A stretch of 15,568 bases of DNA from an uncultured Clostridium sp. (lineage in GTDB: Bacteria > Bacillota > Clostridia > Lachnospirales > Lachnospiraceae), in assembly GCA_900541315.1 (NCBI GenBank), contig UQJF01000073.1:1-15568 (forward strand), read 5' to 3'. Below are positions 7,249-14,323 of this stretch, one piece after another. The first letter of the stretch is position 1, and the number at the start of each line of letters is the position of its first letter. The notes below the pieces were generated by a model that worked only from the letters and a program-made list of their open reading frames with translations, searched no databases and was not told where the DNA came from. Position numbers and translations under genes: made by a program.

Positions 7249-8892
7249 GTGAGATATAAGATCGATTCCGAAAACAGTACCAGGATCAACATTACAGGAA
7301 GGAGAACAGGGGAGCAGCCAGGCTGTGTTCGTATCTTCCACAAGGGACAGCTGTCAGAGGGAGCATATTACAAATTTTCCGGTTTTGAAACTTTTTTATT
7401 TACCTGGGAAAAAAATCAGGAATATGAGTTGGAGATCTGTGAACTGGAGGTTTCTTTAGCCTATTCTTACTGCCCGGACTGTGTGCTGGAGCAGGGAGTA
7501 AGATTTATAGAATTTAAAGATAAGGCGTATTTTTATACAAAAGATAATTTAAAAGATGCGCTGACGCAGGATTACAGAAATACTTTCCATTTTTCTCCTT
7601 ATAAAAACTGGATGAATGATCCAAACGGTCTTTGCTGGTTTAAGGGATATTATCACCTGTTTTATCAGTACAACCCTAATGGTCAGGAATGGGGAAATAT
7701 GCACTGGGGTCATGCAGTGAGTAAAGATCTTCTTCACTGGGTACATCAGCCGGTTGCAGCTTATCCGCAGATCGAGTTAAATGGCTGTGAAGGAGAATAC
7801 AGGGGCGGAGCTTTTTCTGGAAGTGCAGTGATCGAAAAAGATGTGATACATTTATTTTACACCAGGCATTTCGGAAAAACAGACCGCAGCTGGCAAAGAC
7901 AGTGGCAGGTAACAAAACAAAGCAAGGACGGCGTTCATTTTACTCATGAAGAATGTGCTGTGTGGGGAACACCAGAAGGTGTTACATGGCATTTCAGGGA
8001 TCCTAAGGTTGTTCAGATAGAGGATAAGTGGAATATGATCATTGCAGGTAGCTGTTACGACCGTCCAGCAGTATTCCGTTATGAATCAGATGATCTTAAA
8101 AGCTGGAAATATGCCGGGATCTTATATGGGGAAACAGATCCCCAGTACGGTATTGCAGAGTGTCCGGATTTCTTCTATTTAGATGGAACATGGGTTTTGA
8201 TCGTCAGTTATATTTATGCAGACGGGCGTAAGGATGGACGAGATGTAGTATGGTATACAGGAACTTATAAAGATGGAAAATTTGATCCGGAAAACAAGGG
8301 CCTATTAGATGAAGGAAAAGATTATTATGCTCCGCAAAGCTTTGAAGTGGAAGGAGAGCGTATAAGTGCCGGATGGAACTGTCACAGGCTGGGGCAGCAT
8401 ATAGCACAGCCGGGAAGTGCCAACGGTAGCTTAAGTCTTCCAAGAAAATTAGCAGTAAAAAATGGAAAACTATACTCACAGGTAATCCCACAGATCCAGG
8501 AACTTTTTACAGAAAAAGTAGAAAAGGGGCCGTATTTCCTTTCAATGAGAAAGACAAAAGAAATAAAGGAAAGTATGGTTCTTTCTCTGGCTGGATCACC
8601 GGCAGGAAAGGTAAATCTGTATATTGGTGAAACTGCTTTAAAACTAACTCTTGAAAAAGAAGATGCAGATGCAAAAGAGCAGGCACTTCCATTTGTATGC
8701 CAGATACAGACAGATCATCCGGTAGAAGAAATAACTGCATATGTAGATAAAGCGATCATAGAGCTATTTATCAATGGCGGTGAACAGGCATGTACAAGAA
8801 GATTTTATCTTCCAAAAGCAGTTTTAAGACCTGTAGCAGAAAATACAGGTGCATGGAGTATTGATATAAAGGGAATGAGATCCATCTGGTGA
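7249..8892 (+). CDS. GH32 beta-fructosidase (cytoplasmic; fructan/sucrose hydrolase)
   Basis: This glycoside hydrolase family 32 enzyme releases fructose from beta-fructosides (fructo-oligosaccharides, levan or inulin pieces, sucrose or sucrose 6-phosphate). It has no signal peptide, so it acts inside the cell on imported sugar. It starts at GTG 7249; AAAGGAGG (7235-7242) is 6 bases upstream and no ATG fits. The catalytic residues are all present: nucleophile Asp124 in NWMNDPNG, transition-state stabiliser Asp251 in FRDPK and acid/base Glu304 in ECPDF. The five-bladed propeller spans roughly 112-410, and the C-terminal beta-sandwich runs to 547, with the IELFINGG motif near the end. About 110 residues precede the propeller, an extra N-terminal segment that plain sucrose-6-phosphate hydrolases lack. 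The substrate cannot be fixed from motifs alone. The ABC rather than PTS transporter argues against a phosphorylated substrate. Confidence 0.94.
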   Translation: MRYKIDSENSTRINITGRRTGEQPGCVRIFHKGQLSEGAYYKFSGFETFLFTWEKNQEYELEICELEVSLAYSYCPDCVLEQGVRFIEFKDKAYFYTKDNLKDALTQDYRNTFHFSPYKNWMNDPNGLCWFKGYYHLFYQYNPNGQEWGNMHWGHAVSKDLLHWVHQPVAAYPQIELNGCEGEYRGGAFSGSAVIEKDVIHLFYTRHFGKTDRSWQRQWQVTKQSKDGVHFTHEECAVWGTPEGVTWHFRDPKVVQIEDKWNMIIAGSCYDRPAVFRYESDDLKSWKYAGILYGETDPQYGIAECPDFFYLDGTWVLIVSYIYADGRKDGRDVVWYTGTYKDGKFDPENKGLLDEGKDYYAPQSFEVEGERISAGWNCHRLGQHIAQPGSANGSLSLPRKLAVKNGKLYSQVIPQIQELFTEKVEKGPYFLSMRKTKEIKESMVLSLAGSPAGKVNLYIGETALKLTLEKEDADAKEQALPFVCQIQTDHPVEEITAYVDKAIIELFINGGEQACTRRFYLPKAVLRPVAENTGAWSIDIKGMRSIW

Positions 8893-8923
8893 TTCCATTC
8901 GGTAAAAGAAGGGAGATATTATA

Positions 8924-9793
8924 ATGAGGGGCAGAAGAAAAAGCTATGCTTACTTTTTCATCCTTCCAGGCTGTCTGATCCTGCTGATGTTTACCATCCT
9001 GGCAGCGGCTCTGGCATTTGGATTTAGTTTTATGGATTTTAACCTGCTGCGGCCAAAGGATGCAGCCTTTGTAGGATTTGAAAATTACATCCGCCTGTTT
9101 CAGGATGCCAGTTTTTTAAAGGCAATGAAAAATACACTGTATTTTGCAGTTGTTGTAGTTCCTTATCAGGTTACACTGGCATTTGGTCTGGCACTTTTAG
9201 TACGTGAAAATATTAAAGGCATTGGGATTTTCCGGTCTGCCTATTTTTCACCGTTAGTAACATCCATGAGTGTTATCGCTATCCTGTGGACCTTTATTTA
9301 CAATCCCAATCCAACACAGGGCCTTTTAAATGCTATTTTAACAAAATTCGGTCTTCCGGCCTGCGATTTCCTGCGAAGTGCTGATACAGCCATGAATTCC
9401 ATTATCTTTATGTCAGGCTGGCATGCAGCAGGACATCAGATGATGATCCTTTTGGCAGGTCTTCAGGCAATCCCGGAAGATCTTTATGAAGCAGCTTCCA
9501 TTGATGGGGCCGGTGCATTTAAAAAGTTTCTTTATATCACTATTCCGGGTATTAAAAATGTGCTGATCTTCGTAGTTATGATGACGACGATTGCTGCTAT
9601 GAAGCTGTTTACACAGCCTTACATCATGACTAACGGCGGTCCAAAAGAGTCTACTATGACACTGACCTATTATCTGTATCGTCAGGGCTTCCAGTACCGC
9701 AATATGGGATATGCTTCTGCAGTTTCAGTTATTTTCTTTATTGTAGTAGTAGGTATTTCAGTTGTAGTAAAGAAGCTTATGAAAGCAAGATAG
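8924..9793 (+). CDS. Sugar ABC transporter permease, MalF/UgpA type
   Basis: This is an inner-membrane subunit that forms the translocation channel with the permease encoded next. It is 289 residues with about six hydrophobic helices (roughly 11-33, 74-96, 106-127, 157-180, 206-228, 262-284). The cytoplasmic EAA loop that docks the ATPase is at about 189-208 (EAASIDGAGAFKKF). The N-terminus starts straight with the first helix after a basic MRGRRK, as usual for this class when the large MalF periplasmic loop is absent. GAAGGGAG (8908-8915) is 8 bases before the ATG, and the gene is 31 bases after the GH32 stop, so it is in the same transcript. No ATPase gene lies in this operon; a shared MsmK-like ATPase encoded elsewhere is expected. 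Confidence 0.95.
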   Translation: MRGRRKSYAYFFILPGCLILLMFTILAAALAFGFSFMDFNLLRPKDAAFVGFENYIRLFQDASFLKAMKNTLYFAVVVVPYQVTLAFGLALLVRENIKGIGIFRSAYFSPLVTSMSVIAILWTFIYNPNPTQGLLNAILTKFGLPACDFLRSADTAMNSIIFMSGWHAAGHQMMILLAGLQAIPEDLYEAASIDGAGAFKKFLYITIPGIKNVLIFVVMMTTIAAMKLFTQPYIMTNGGPKESTMTLTYYLYRQGFQYRNMGYASAVSVIFFIVVVGISVVVKKLMKAR

Positions 9794-9805
9794 GAGGATA
9801 AACAG

Positions 9806-10639
9806 ATGAATAAGAATAAAAAATATTTTCTGATCTATGTAGTCAATATCCTTCTGGGACTTTTGTATATTTCTCCCCTGATCTGGATGGTGGTATCTGC
9901 ATTTAAACCGGAAAACCGTATTTTTGCAGATATGTCCAAAGGACTGGCAGCCTTCTGGCCTGCAGGAGCGACCTTAGATAATTTTAAAGAAGTCTTTGTA
10001 CGAAGCAACATGCCCCGCTATATCCTGAACAGTGTTACTTATGTTACGATCCTTGTGTTTTTAAGCATGGCAGTAAACTCTGCCTTTGGTTATGCACTTG
10101 CAAAATTTGAATTTAAGGGTAAAAATGTGATCCTTACAGTGGTATTATCTTTGTTGGTACTGCCGTTGGAAAGTATTTTGCTATCTTTGTTTTTCATTGT
10201 AAATAAGCTGGGATGGGTGGATTCCTATCTGGCACTGATCATTCCTTTTATTGTAAAATGTTTTGACGTATACCTGTTCAGGCAGTTTTTCCTGGATGTG
10301 CCGGATGATCTGATCGAAGCAGCAGAGATTGACGGAGCCGGACCATTTAAAACCTTTTTACAGGTCATCATACCGGTATCCAAGCCTGTTTTTGCTACTG
10401 TCTTTATTCTGGATTATGTGGCTTACTGGTCCGACTTTATGTGGCCGCTGCTTGTTATCACTGATGCAGGAAAAAGAACGGTACAGCTTGGTATCCAGAC
10501 ATTCTTTACAGAACCTCCGGTTTATTATGGTCCTATCATGGCTGCACTGTCCATTGCATCTGTGCCTATGATCATTATGTTCCTGTTTTTACAGAAATAT
10601 TATGTACAGGGAATTTCTACCAGTGGTATTAAAGGTTGA
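9806..10639 (+). CDS. Sugar ABC transporter permease, MalG/UgpE type
   Basis: This is the second channel subunit of the sugar importer. It is 277 residues with about six helices (roughly 8-32, 74-96, 108-131, 140-160, 196-218, 243-264). The EAA loop is at about 171-190 (EAAEIDGAGPFKTF), followed by the usual PVSKPVFATV segment. Its AGGAGG (9792-9797) overlaps the TAG stop of the first permease and lies 8 bases before the ATG, so translation of the two is probably coupled, matching the 1:1 stoichiometry of the complex. The C-terminus (KYYVQGISTSGIKG) is the conserved YVQGI..GAVKG-like tail of this family. It is the last gene of the operon; the stop codon lies inside an inverted repeat and a terminator follows. 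Confidence 0.95.
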   Translation: MNKNKKYFLIYVVNILLGLLYISPLIWMVVSAFKPENRIFADMSKGLAAFWPAGATLDNFKEVFVRSNMPRYILNSVTYVTILVFLSMAVNSAFGYALAKFEFKGKNVILTVVLSLLVLPLESILLSLFFIVNKLGWVDSYLALIIPFIVKCFDVYLFRQFFLDVPDDLIEAAEIDGAGPFKTFLQVIIPVSKPVFATVFILDYVAYWSDFMWPLLVITDAGKRTVQLGIQTFFTEPPVYYGPIMAALSIASVPMIIMFLFLQKYYVQGISTSGIKG

Positions 10640-10663
10640 TAATATCAAGGTTGATATTATCAA
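10636..10663. repeat. Perfect 13-bp inverted repeat over the permease stop codon
   Basis: TTGATAATATCAA (10636-10648), a GG spacer, then its exact reverse complement TTGATATTATCAA (10651-10663). Each arm is itself a quasi-palindrome of TTGATA and TATCAA around one base, so the site reads as two adjacent operator-like palindromes or one cruciform. The permease stop TGA (10637-10639) is part of the left arm. There is no T-run after it, so it is not itself a terminator. Confidence 0.75.
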
Positions 10664-10681
10664 AAAAGTTAAAAAATATAA

Positions 10682-10722
10682 AAAAGGTCTGCTGATGATA
10701 TTCTATCAAAAGCAGACCTTTT
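10682..10722 (+). terminator. Rho-independent terminator of the sugar operon
   Basis: A 12-bp perfect stem joins 10682-10693 (AAAAGGTCTGCT) to 10711-10722 (AGCAGACCTTTT). The 17-base loop can itself pair partly (GATA with TATC). The stem ends in TTTT and is followed by GCATT, so the T-run is short but usable. It lies 43 bases after the last permease stop. Confidence 0.85.
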
Positions 10723-10768
10723 GCATTAAAAATTATAAACAAATTCAGGATCTGGTACACTGTTTCAT

Positions 10769-10816
10769 AAATAACTGGCCGGCATTGCAGACAAGGGGAT
10801 GGCTGGTTATTTTTTT
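10769..10816. terminator. Second terminator-like hairpin between convergent operons
   Basis: A 12-pair stem, two of the pairs G-U, joins 10769-10780 (AAATAACTGGCC) to 10801-10812 (GGCTGGTTATTT). It runs into a T7 tract (10810-10816) on the + strand. It probably backs up the preceding terminator. Its right arm also covers the TAA stop (10807-10809) of the small - strand gene, and it may help end that transcript, though the T-tract is weaker in that direction. Confidence 0.6.
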
Positions 10817-11025
10817 AATGATGTATCGTTACTGTCATCTTTTTTTAACACCCGTGTCATCAGTCCCATAGCATAAAACAGCACGGAAATAAACACGATA
10901 GAGAAAATAACTGCCATCAGCTGATTGACCGGGGCACCGGTTATTGCAAGTACAATGGCTGCAATAAAAAGGCCTGCTAATAATATTACCATAAGGGCAG
11001 CTGATATCCGTTTTAATTTCTTCAT
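10807..11025 (-). CDS. Small two-helix membrane protein of unknown function
   Basis: This is a 72-residue protein I do not recognise. It has a basic N-terminus (MKKLKR), a first hydrophobic helix (about 8-28), a short turn with ITGAPVNQ, a second helix (about 37-58), then a charged tail (LKKDDSNDTSLKK). Two helices with a basic start and a charged end suggest both termini face the cytoplasm. The start is an ATG at 11025 with AAGGAG upstream directly after the ABC-F stop; the intergenic gap is 19 bases, so it should be co-transcribed with, and downstream of, the ABC-F gene. It could be a membrane partner or just a housekeeping passenger. The ribosome binding site, sensible topology and termination at a hairpin make it a credible gene despite its size. 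Confidence 0.75.
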   Translation of the reverse strand: MKKLKRISAALMVILLAGLFIAAIVLAITGAPVNQLMAVIFSIVFISVLFYAMGLMTRVLKKDDSNDTSLKK

Positions 11026-11044
11026 GAATTTCTATAACTCCTTT

Positions 11045-13054
11045 TTATTCTGCCAGTTCTTCCCATTTCTCATAGAGAACTTCCAGTTCTTTCTGAATGG
11101 ATTCTTTCTCTTTGTTCAGCTCCATAAGGCGGGAAACATCGGTATATACATCTTCCTGGGAGAGGAGCTCATCGATCTCGCCATCCCTTGTTTCAAGCTC
11201 ATGGATCTTATCCTCAATTTTTTTAAGTTCATTCTGGCGTTTGCGAAGACGGGCCTGTTCTTCTTTCTGGGCTTTCCAGTCTATTTTTCCGTCAGCAGGA
11301 GAGCCGGCAGAGGAGGCGGTCATAGCTGTCTGGGAAGTACGGCTTGAAGATATGCCGGAGGCAGTACTGGTTGCCTGCGGGCTGTTTGTACCGGTTGGAT
11401 GGTTAGCTGCAGTCTGGGCCATCTGTCTTGCGGCAAAGGCAGCTTCTACATCTTCTTTTTTCTCCAGATAATAGTCATAATTGCCGATATAGTTGATAAA
11501 TGAACCATTTGTCAGATCCAGGATACGGGTAGCAGTACGGTTGATAAAATAACGGTCATGGGACACATACAATACTGTTCCTGTATAGCGGTTTAAAGCA
11601 CTTTCAAGGATCTCCTTGGAGGTGATGTCCAGGTGGTTGGTAGGCTCGTCCAGAAGCAGGAAATTAGCATCAGAGAGCATTAATTTCGCAAGGGAAACAC
11701 GGCCTCGTTCCCCACCGCTTAAATCCCGGATCAGCTTAAATACGTCATCTCCTGTAAAAAGGAAAGCTGCCAGTGTATTGCGGATCTGGGTATTGTTCAT
11801 GTTTGGATAGGTGTCCTGTATTTCCTGGAACAGGGTCTTGTCCATGTGAAGTACCTGGTGTTCCTGATCGTAGTAGCCAATATGCACTTTGGAACCCAAA
11901 CGGATCTGACCGGAATCTGCAGGAATGATGCCATTGATGATCTTTAAAAGAGTGGTCTTGCCAGTACCGTTATTTCCAATAACAGCAACCCGTTCTCCCC
12001 GTTTGATCTCAAAATCCACATTGGTAAACAGTGTCTGTGTGTCAAAGGATTTGCTTAGATCAGTAACTGTCAGAACATCATTTCCACTGACTACATCCGG
12101 TTCCAGGCGGATATCCATGGAATCGTTTGTCTGTACAGGTTTTTCCAGACGATCGATCTTATCCAGCATCTTTTCACGGCTTTCTGCCCGCTTAATGGAC
12201 TTCTCACGGTTAAAGGACTTTAATTTGGCAATAACAGCTTCCTGGTGACGAATCTCCTGCTGCTGGTTTAAATAGGCACGGATGGCAGCATCGCGGAGCA
12301 TGGCCTTTTTATCGCTGTAGGCAGAATAATTGCCTGAAAATACAGTACAATGCCCCATGTCCAGTTCAATGATCTTTGTTACCACACGGTCCAGGAAATA
12401 CCGGTCATGGGCAACGATGATCACAGCACCGCTGTAGTTTCTCAGATAAGTTTCTAACCATGCGATAGACTCCATATCCAGGTGGTTGGTAGGCTCGTCC
12501 AGAAGCAGGATATCTGGTTTGGTAAGCAGCAGCTTGCCTAAGGAAACGCGGGTCTTCTGGCCGCCTGAGAGAGCAGTGATGGGTTTGGAAAATTCATCCT
12601 CTGTAAATCCGAGACCCTTTAAAACACCGGTGATCTCGCTTTGGTAGGAATAACCGTCTGCCATTTCAAATTCATGGTTTAACCGGCTGTATTCAGAAAG
12701 CTTGGCCTCTAATTCATCACCGGAAGCGGATTTCATTTCCAGTTCCAGGCTGCGGATGCGGGCCTCCATCTGGATCACTGGTTTTTTCACCTCTAAAAGG
12801 GCATCGTAAATAGTTTCAGCCCCCACAAGGTCCTGATGCTGGGCCAGGTAACCAATGGAAGCACCCTTTGCCCAGGTAACAACGCCGTCATCTGCGGCCA
12901 GTTTCCCGATAAGTACCTTTAAAAGAGTGGATTTTCCGGCGCCATTGATGCCTACGATCGCCGCTTTTTCGTGATCTTCTATATGGAAAGAAACCTGCCT
13001 TAAAATGTCATTTTCCCCAAATGACTTGCAGATATTACTGCAGGATAATATCAT
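11045..13054 (-). CDS. ABC-F family ATPase (YdiF/Uup-like), ribosome-associated
   Basis: This is a soluble twin-ATPase protein of the ABC-F class, which acts on the ribosome and not in transport; there are no membrane segments. It is 669 residues. Domain 1: Walker A 35-43 (GINGAGKST), signature 162-166 (LSGGQ), Walker B 183-188 (LLLDEP). The P-site tRNA interaction linker, charged and helical, covers about 246-325. Domain 2: Walker A 360-368 (GNNGTGKTT), signature 445-449, Walker B 466-471. A Ser/Thr/Ala-rich spacer (about 538-589) leads into a C-terminal coiled coil (about 590-669), as in Uup/YdiF. AAGGAG (13061-13066) is 6 bases before the ATG, and a good promoter lies at 13122-13150. Position beside rex is typical of clostridial genomes and suggests a housekeeping translation factor, not an antibiotic-resistance ABC-F, though the latter cannot be excluded. 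Confidence 0.93.
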   Translation of the reverse strand: MILSCSNICKSFGENDILRQVSFHIEDHEKAAIVGINGAGKSTLLKVLIGKLAADDGVVTWAKGASIGYLAQHQDLVGAETIYDALLEVKKPVIQMEARIRSLELEMKSASGDELEAKLSEYSRLNHEFEMADGYSYQSEITGVLKGLGFTEDEFSKPITALSGGQKTRVSLGKLLLTKPDILLLDEPTNHLDMESIAWLETYLRNYSGAVIIVAHDRYFLDRVVTKIIELDMGHCTVFSGNYSAYSDKKAMLRDAAIRAYLNQQQEIRHQEAVIAKLKSFNREKSIKRAESREKMLDKIDRLEKPVQTNDSMDIRLEPDVVSGNDVLTVTDLSKSFDTQTLFTNVDFEIKRGERVAVIGNNGTGKTTLLKIINGIIPADSGQIRLGSKVHIGYYDQEHQVLHMDKTLFQEIQDTYPNMNNTQIRNTLAAFLFTGDDVFKLIRDLSGGERGRVSLAKLMLSDANFLLLDEPTNHLDITSKEILESALNRYTGTVLYVSHDRYFINRTATRILDLTNGSFINYIGNYDYYLEKKEDVEAAFAARQMAQTAANHPTGTNSPQATSTASGISSSRTSQTAMTASSAGSPADGKIDWKAQKEEQARLRKRQNELKKIEDKIHELETRDGEIDELLSQEDVYTDVSRLMELNKEKESIQKELEVLYEKWEELAE
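11628..11661. repeat. 34-bp exact direct repeat, copy 1 (ABC-F domain 2 Walker B)
   Basis: It is identical over 34 bases to 12477-12510, in the same orientation, 849 bp apart (in frame). It encodes the LLLDEPTNHLD stretch of the second ATPase domain. The flanking bases diverge at once. Confidence 0.9.
12477..12510. repeat. 34-bp exact direct repeat, copy 2 (ABC-F domain 1 Walker B)
   Basis: This is the second copy of the 34-base identity, encoding the LLLDEPTNHLD stretch of the first ATPase domain with the same codon at every position. The protein identity is expected from the family; complete synonymous identity is not. Confidence 0.9.
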
Positions 13055-13121
13055 GATAAACTCCTTAAAACGTGATAAAAATGTAGTTTTTTACGGCATA
13101 ATAAGCCGGTTTGTACCAAAC

Positions 13122-13150
13122 AGTATAATATAGGAAAAAACTTTTTTCAA
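13122..13150 (-). promoter_or_regulatory. Sigma-A promoter of the ABC-F gene
   Basis: On the - strand, TTGAAA (13150-13145), a 17-base spacer, then TATACT (13127-13122). Transcription would start near 13115, giving a leader of about 60 bases. That leader can form a small hairpin (CGGC at 13105-13108 with GCCG at 13094-13097 in transcript sense). Confidence 0.8.
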
Positions 13151-13170
13151 GAACATACTGAAAAACAGAT

Positions 13171-13199
13171 TTGACATTTATTTAACGTCTGATTATAAT
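13171..13199 (+). promoter_or_regulatory. Consensus sigma-A promoter of rex, with possible Rex operator
   Basis: A perfect TTGACA (13171-13176), a 17-base spacer and a perfect TATAAT (13194-13199). The start would be near 13206, about 63 bases before the rex ATG. Positions 13171-13188 resemble the clostridial Rex site TTGTTAAnnnnTTAACAA at 9 of 14 fixed positions, including an intact TTAAC half (13182-13186). This would allow autorepression; the operator call is tentative, the promoter call is firm. Confidence 0.88.
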
Positions 13200-13268
13200 G
13201 GATACTAGAGTTATCATACCCCTATAATGCAGGGGGAGAGAATTATATACAAGAAGGAGAGGGTTAAA

Positions 13269-13931
13269 ATGGAACGCAAAGAGATATCAAAAGCAGTAAT
13301 TTCCAGACTGCCCAGATATTATCGCTACCTTGGTGAGCTGATCGAGGAAGGAGTAGAGCGTATTTCTTCTAATGAACTGAGCAGCAGAATGAAGGTAACG
13401 GCGTCTCAGATCCGTCAGGACCTTAATAATTTTGGTGGCTTTGGCCAGCAAGGGTACGGATATAACGTAAAATATCTTTATTCAGAGATCGCAAAGATCC
13501 TTGGCATTGACCGTCAGCACAATGTGATCATCATTGGTGCAGGTAATCTGGGACAGGCTATTGCCAATTATACGAATTTTGAACGGAGAGGATTTGTTAT
13601 CAGAGGAATGTTTGATATCAATCCAAAGCTGATCGGATTGGTGATCCGCGGTATCGAGATTCGTTCTGTGGATGATCTGGAAACCTTTATCAGGGAAAAT
13701 AATATCCAGATCGCAGCACTTACCATTCCAAAGACAAAGGCTCCGGAGATTGCTGACCGTCTGATCAAAGCCGGTATTAAGGCTATCTGGAATTTTGCAC
13801 ACACAGATCTGGTAGTGCCGGATGATGTAGTAGTAGAAAACGTACATTTATCAGAGAGCCTGATGCGTCTGTCTTACCGCGTATGCAACATGCAGGAGAA
13901 GACTGATGCAGAAGAGACTAAAAAGGAATAA
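13269..13931 (+). CDS. rex: Redox-sensing transcriptional repressor Rex
   Basis: Rex is a homodimeric repressor that binds DNA when NADH is low relative to NAD+ and leaves when NADH builds up; in anaerobes it controls fermentation and hydrogen or butyrate pathway genes. The start is the ATG at 13269 (MERKEISKAV) with AAGGAG (13254-13259) 9 bases upstream; an open frame back to 13227 overlaps the leader hairpin and lacks this site. The product is 220 residues, normal length. The winged helix covers about 1-80 with the Rex-specific SSRMKVTASQIRQDLNNFGGFGQ region (about 38-60). The Rossmann NAD(H) domain begins with GAGNLG at 90-95. A C-terminal swapped helix holds LMRLSYRV. It is the first gene of a run with acpS and nnr, with 14 bases to the next start. 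Confidence 0.97.
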   Translation: MERKEISKAVISRLPRYYRYLGELIEEGVERISSNELSSRMKVTASQIRQDLNNFGGFGQQGYGYNVKYLYSEIAKILGIDRQHNVIIIGAGNLGQAIANYTNFERRGFVIRGMFDINPKLIGLVIRGIEIRSVDDLETFIRENNIQIAALTIPKTKAPEIADRLIKAGIKAIWNFAHTDLVVPDDVVVENVHLSESLMRLSYRVCNMQEKTDAEETKKE

Positions 13932-13945
13932 AGAGAGTAAACGTG

Positions 13946-14323
13946 ATGATACTGGGAGTAGGAACGGATCTGGTAGAAATTGACCGTATGAGAAAGGCCT
14001 GCGAAAAAGAATATTTTGTGTCACGCACATTTACAGAGGCGGAAAGCCGGCAAGCAGGAGGGTCTGCCTCTAAACTTGCCGGCTCTTTTGCTGTAAAAGA
14101 GGCGGTAGCCAAAGTGTTCGGGACAGGTTTTCGTACCTTTATGCCGGGAGATATTGAAGTTTTGCGGGATGAGCTGGGAAAGCCCTATGTGCGTCTTTAT
14201 GGCGGGGCTTTAGAACAGTTTGAAAAAATGGGAATGGAGCAGATCCATGTTTCTATTTCCAATACAAATGGACTGGCAATGGCTTTTGCAGTAGGAGAAG
14301 GGAAAGGATCACAGGAAAAATGA
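13946..14323 (+). CDS. acpS: Holo-[acyl-carrier-protein] synthase
   Basis: The enzyme transfers 4'-phosphopantetheine from CoA to the serine of apo-ACP, activating it for fatty acid synthesis; it is cytoplasmic and trimeric. It is 125 residues from the ATG at 13946, typical for AcpS. A GTG immediately before it (13943) is an alternative start. The ribosome binding site is weak (AAGAGAG at 13931-13937), suggesting coupling to rex translation. Family motifs are present: GVGTDLVEIDR at the N-terminus with metal-binding Asp8, and FAVKEAVAKVFGTG in the middle with Glu52. The stop overlaps the next start in an ATGA arrangement (14320-14323), which points to translational coupling with nnr. Confidence 0.96.
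   Translation: MILGVGTDLVEIDRMRKACEKEYFVSRTFTEAESRQAGGSASKLAGSFAVKEAVAKVFGTGFRTFMPGDIEVLRDELGKPYVRLYGGALEQFEKMGMEQIHVSISNTNGLAMAFAVGEGKGSQEK

Noticed and set aside
13055..13115. Antibiotic-responsive attenuator in the ABC-F leader
   Set aside because: The leader is only about 60 bases with one weak 4-bp hairpin, no leader peptide and no terminator T-run.
13219..13235. Hairpin CCCCT/AGGGG in the rex leader as a regulatory RNA
   Set aside because: It is only 5 bp with no T-run; it may slightly affect rex mRNA but shows no clear switch.
13227..13268. Longer Rex N-terminus from an ATG at 13227
   Set aside because: The ATG at 13269 has the proper ribosome binding site and gives the standard Rex N-terminus and length.
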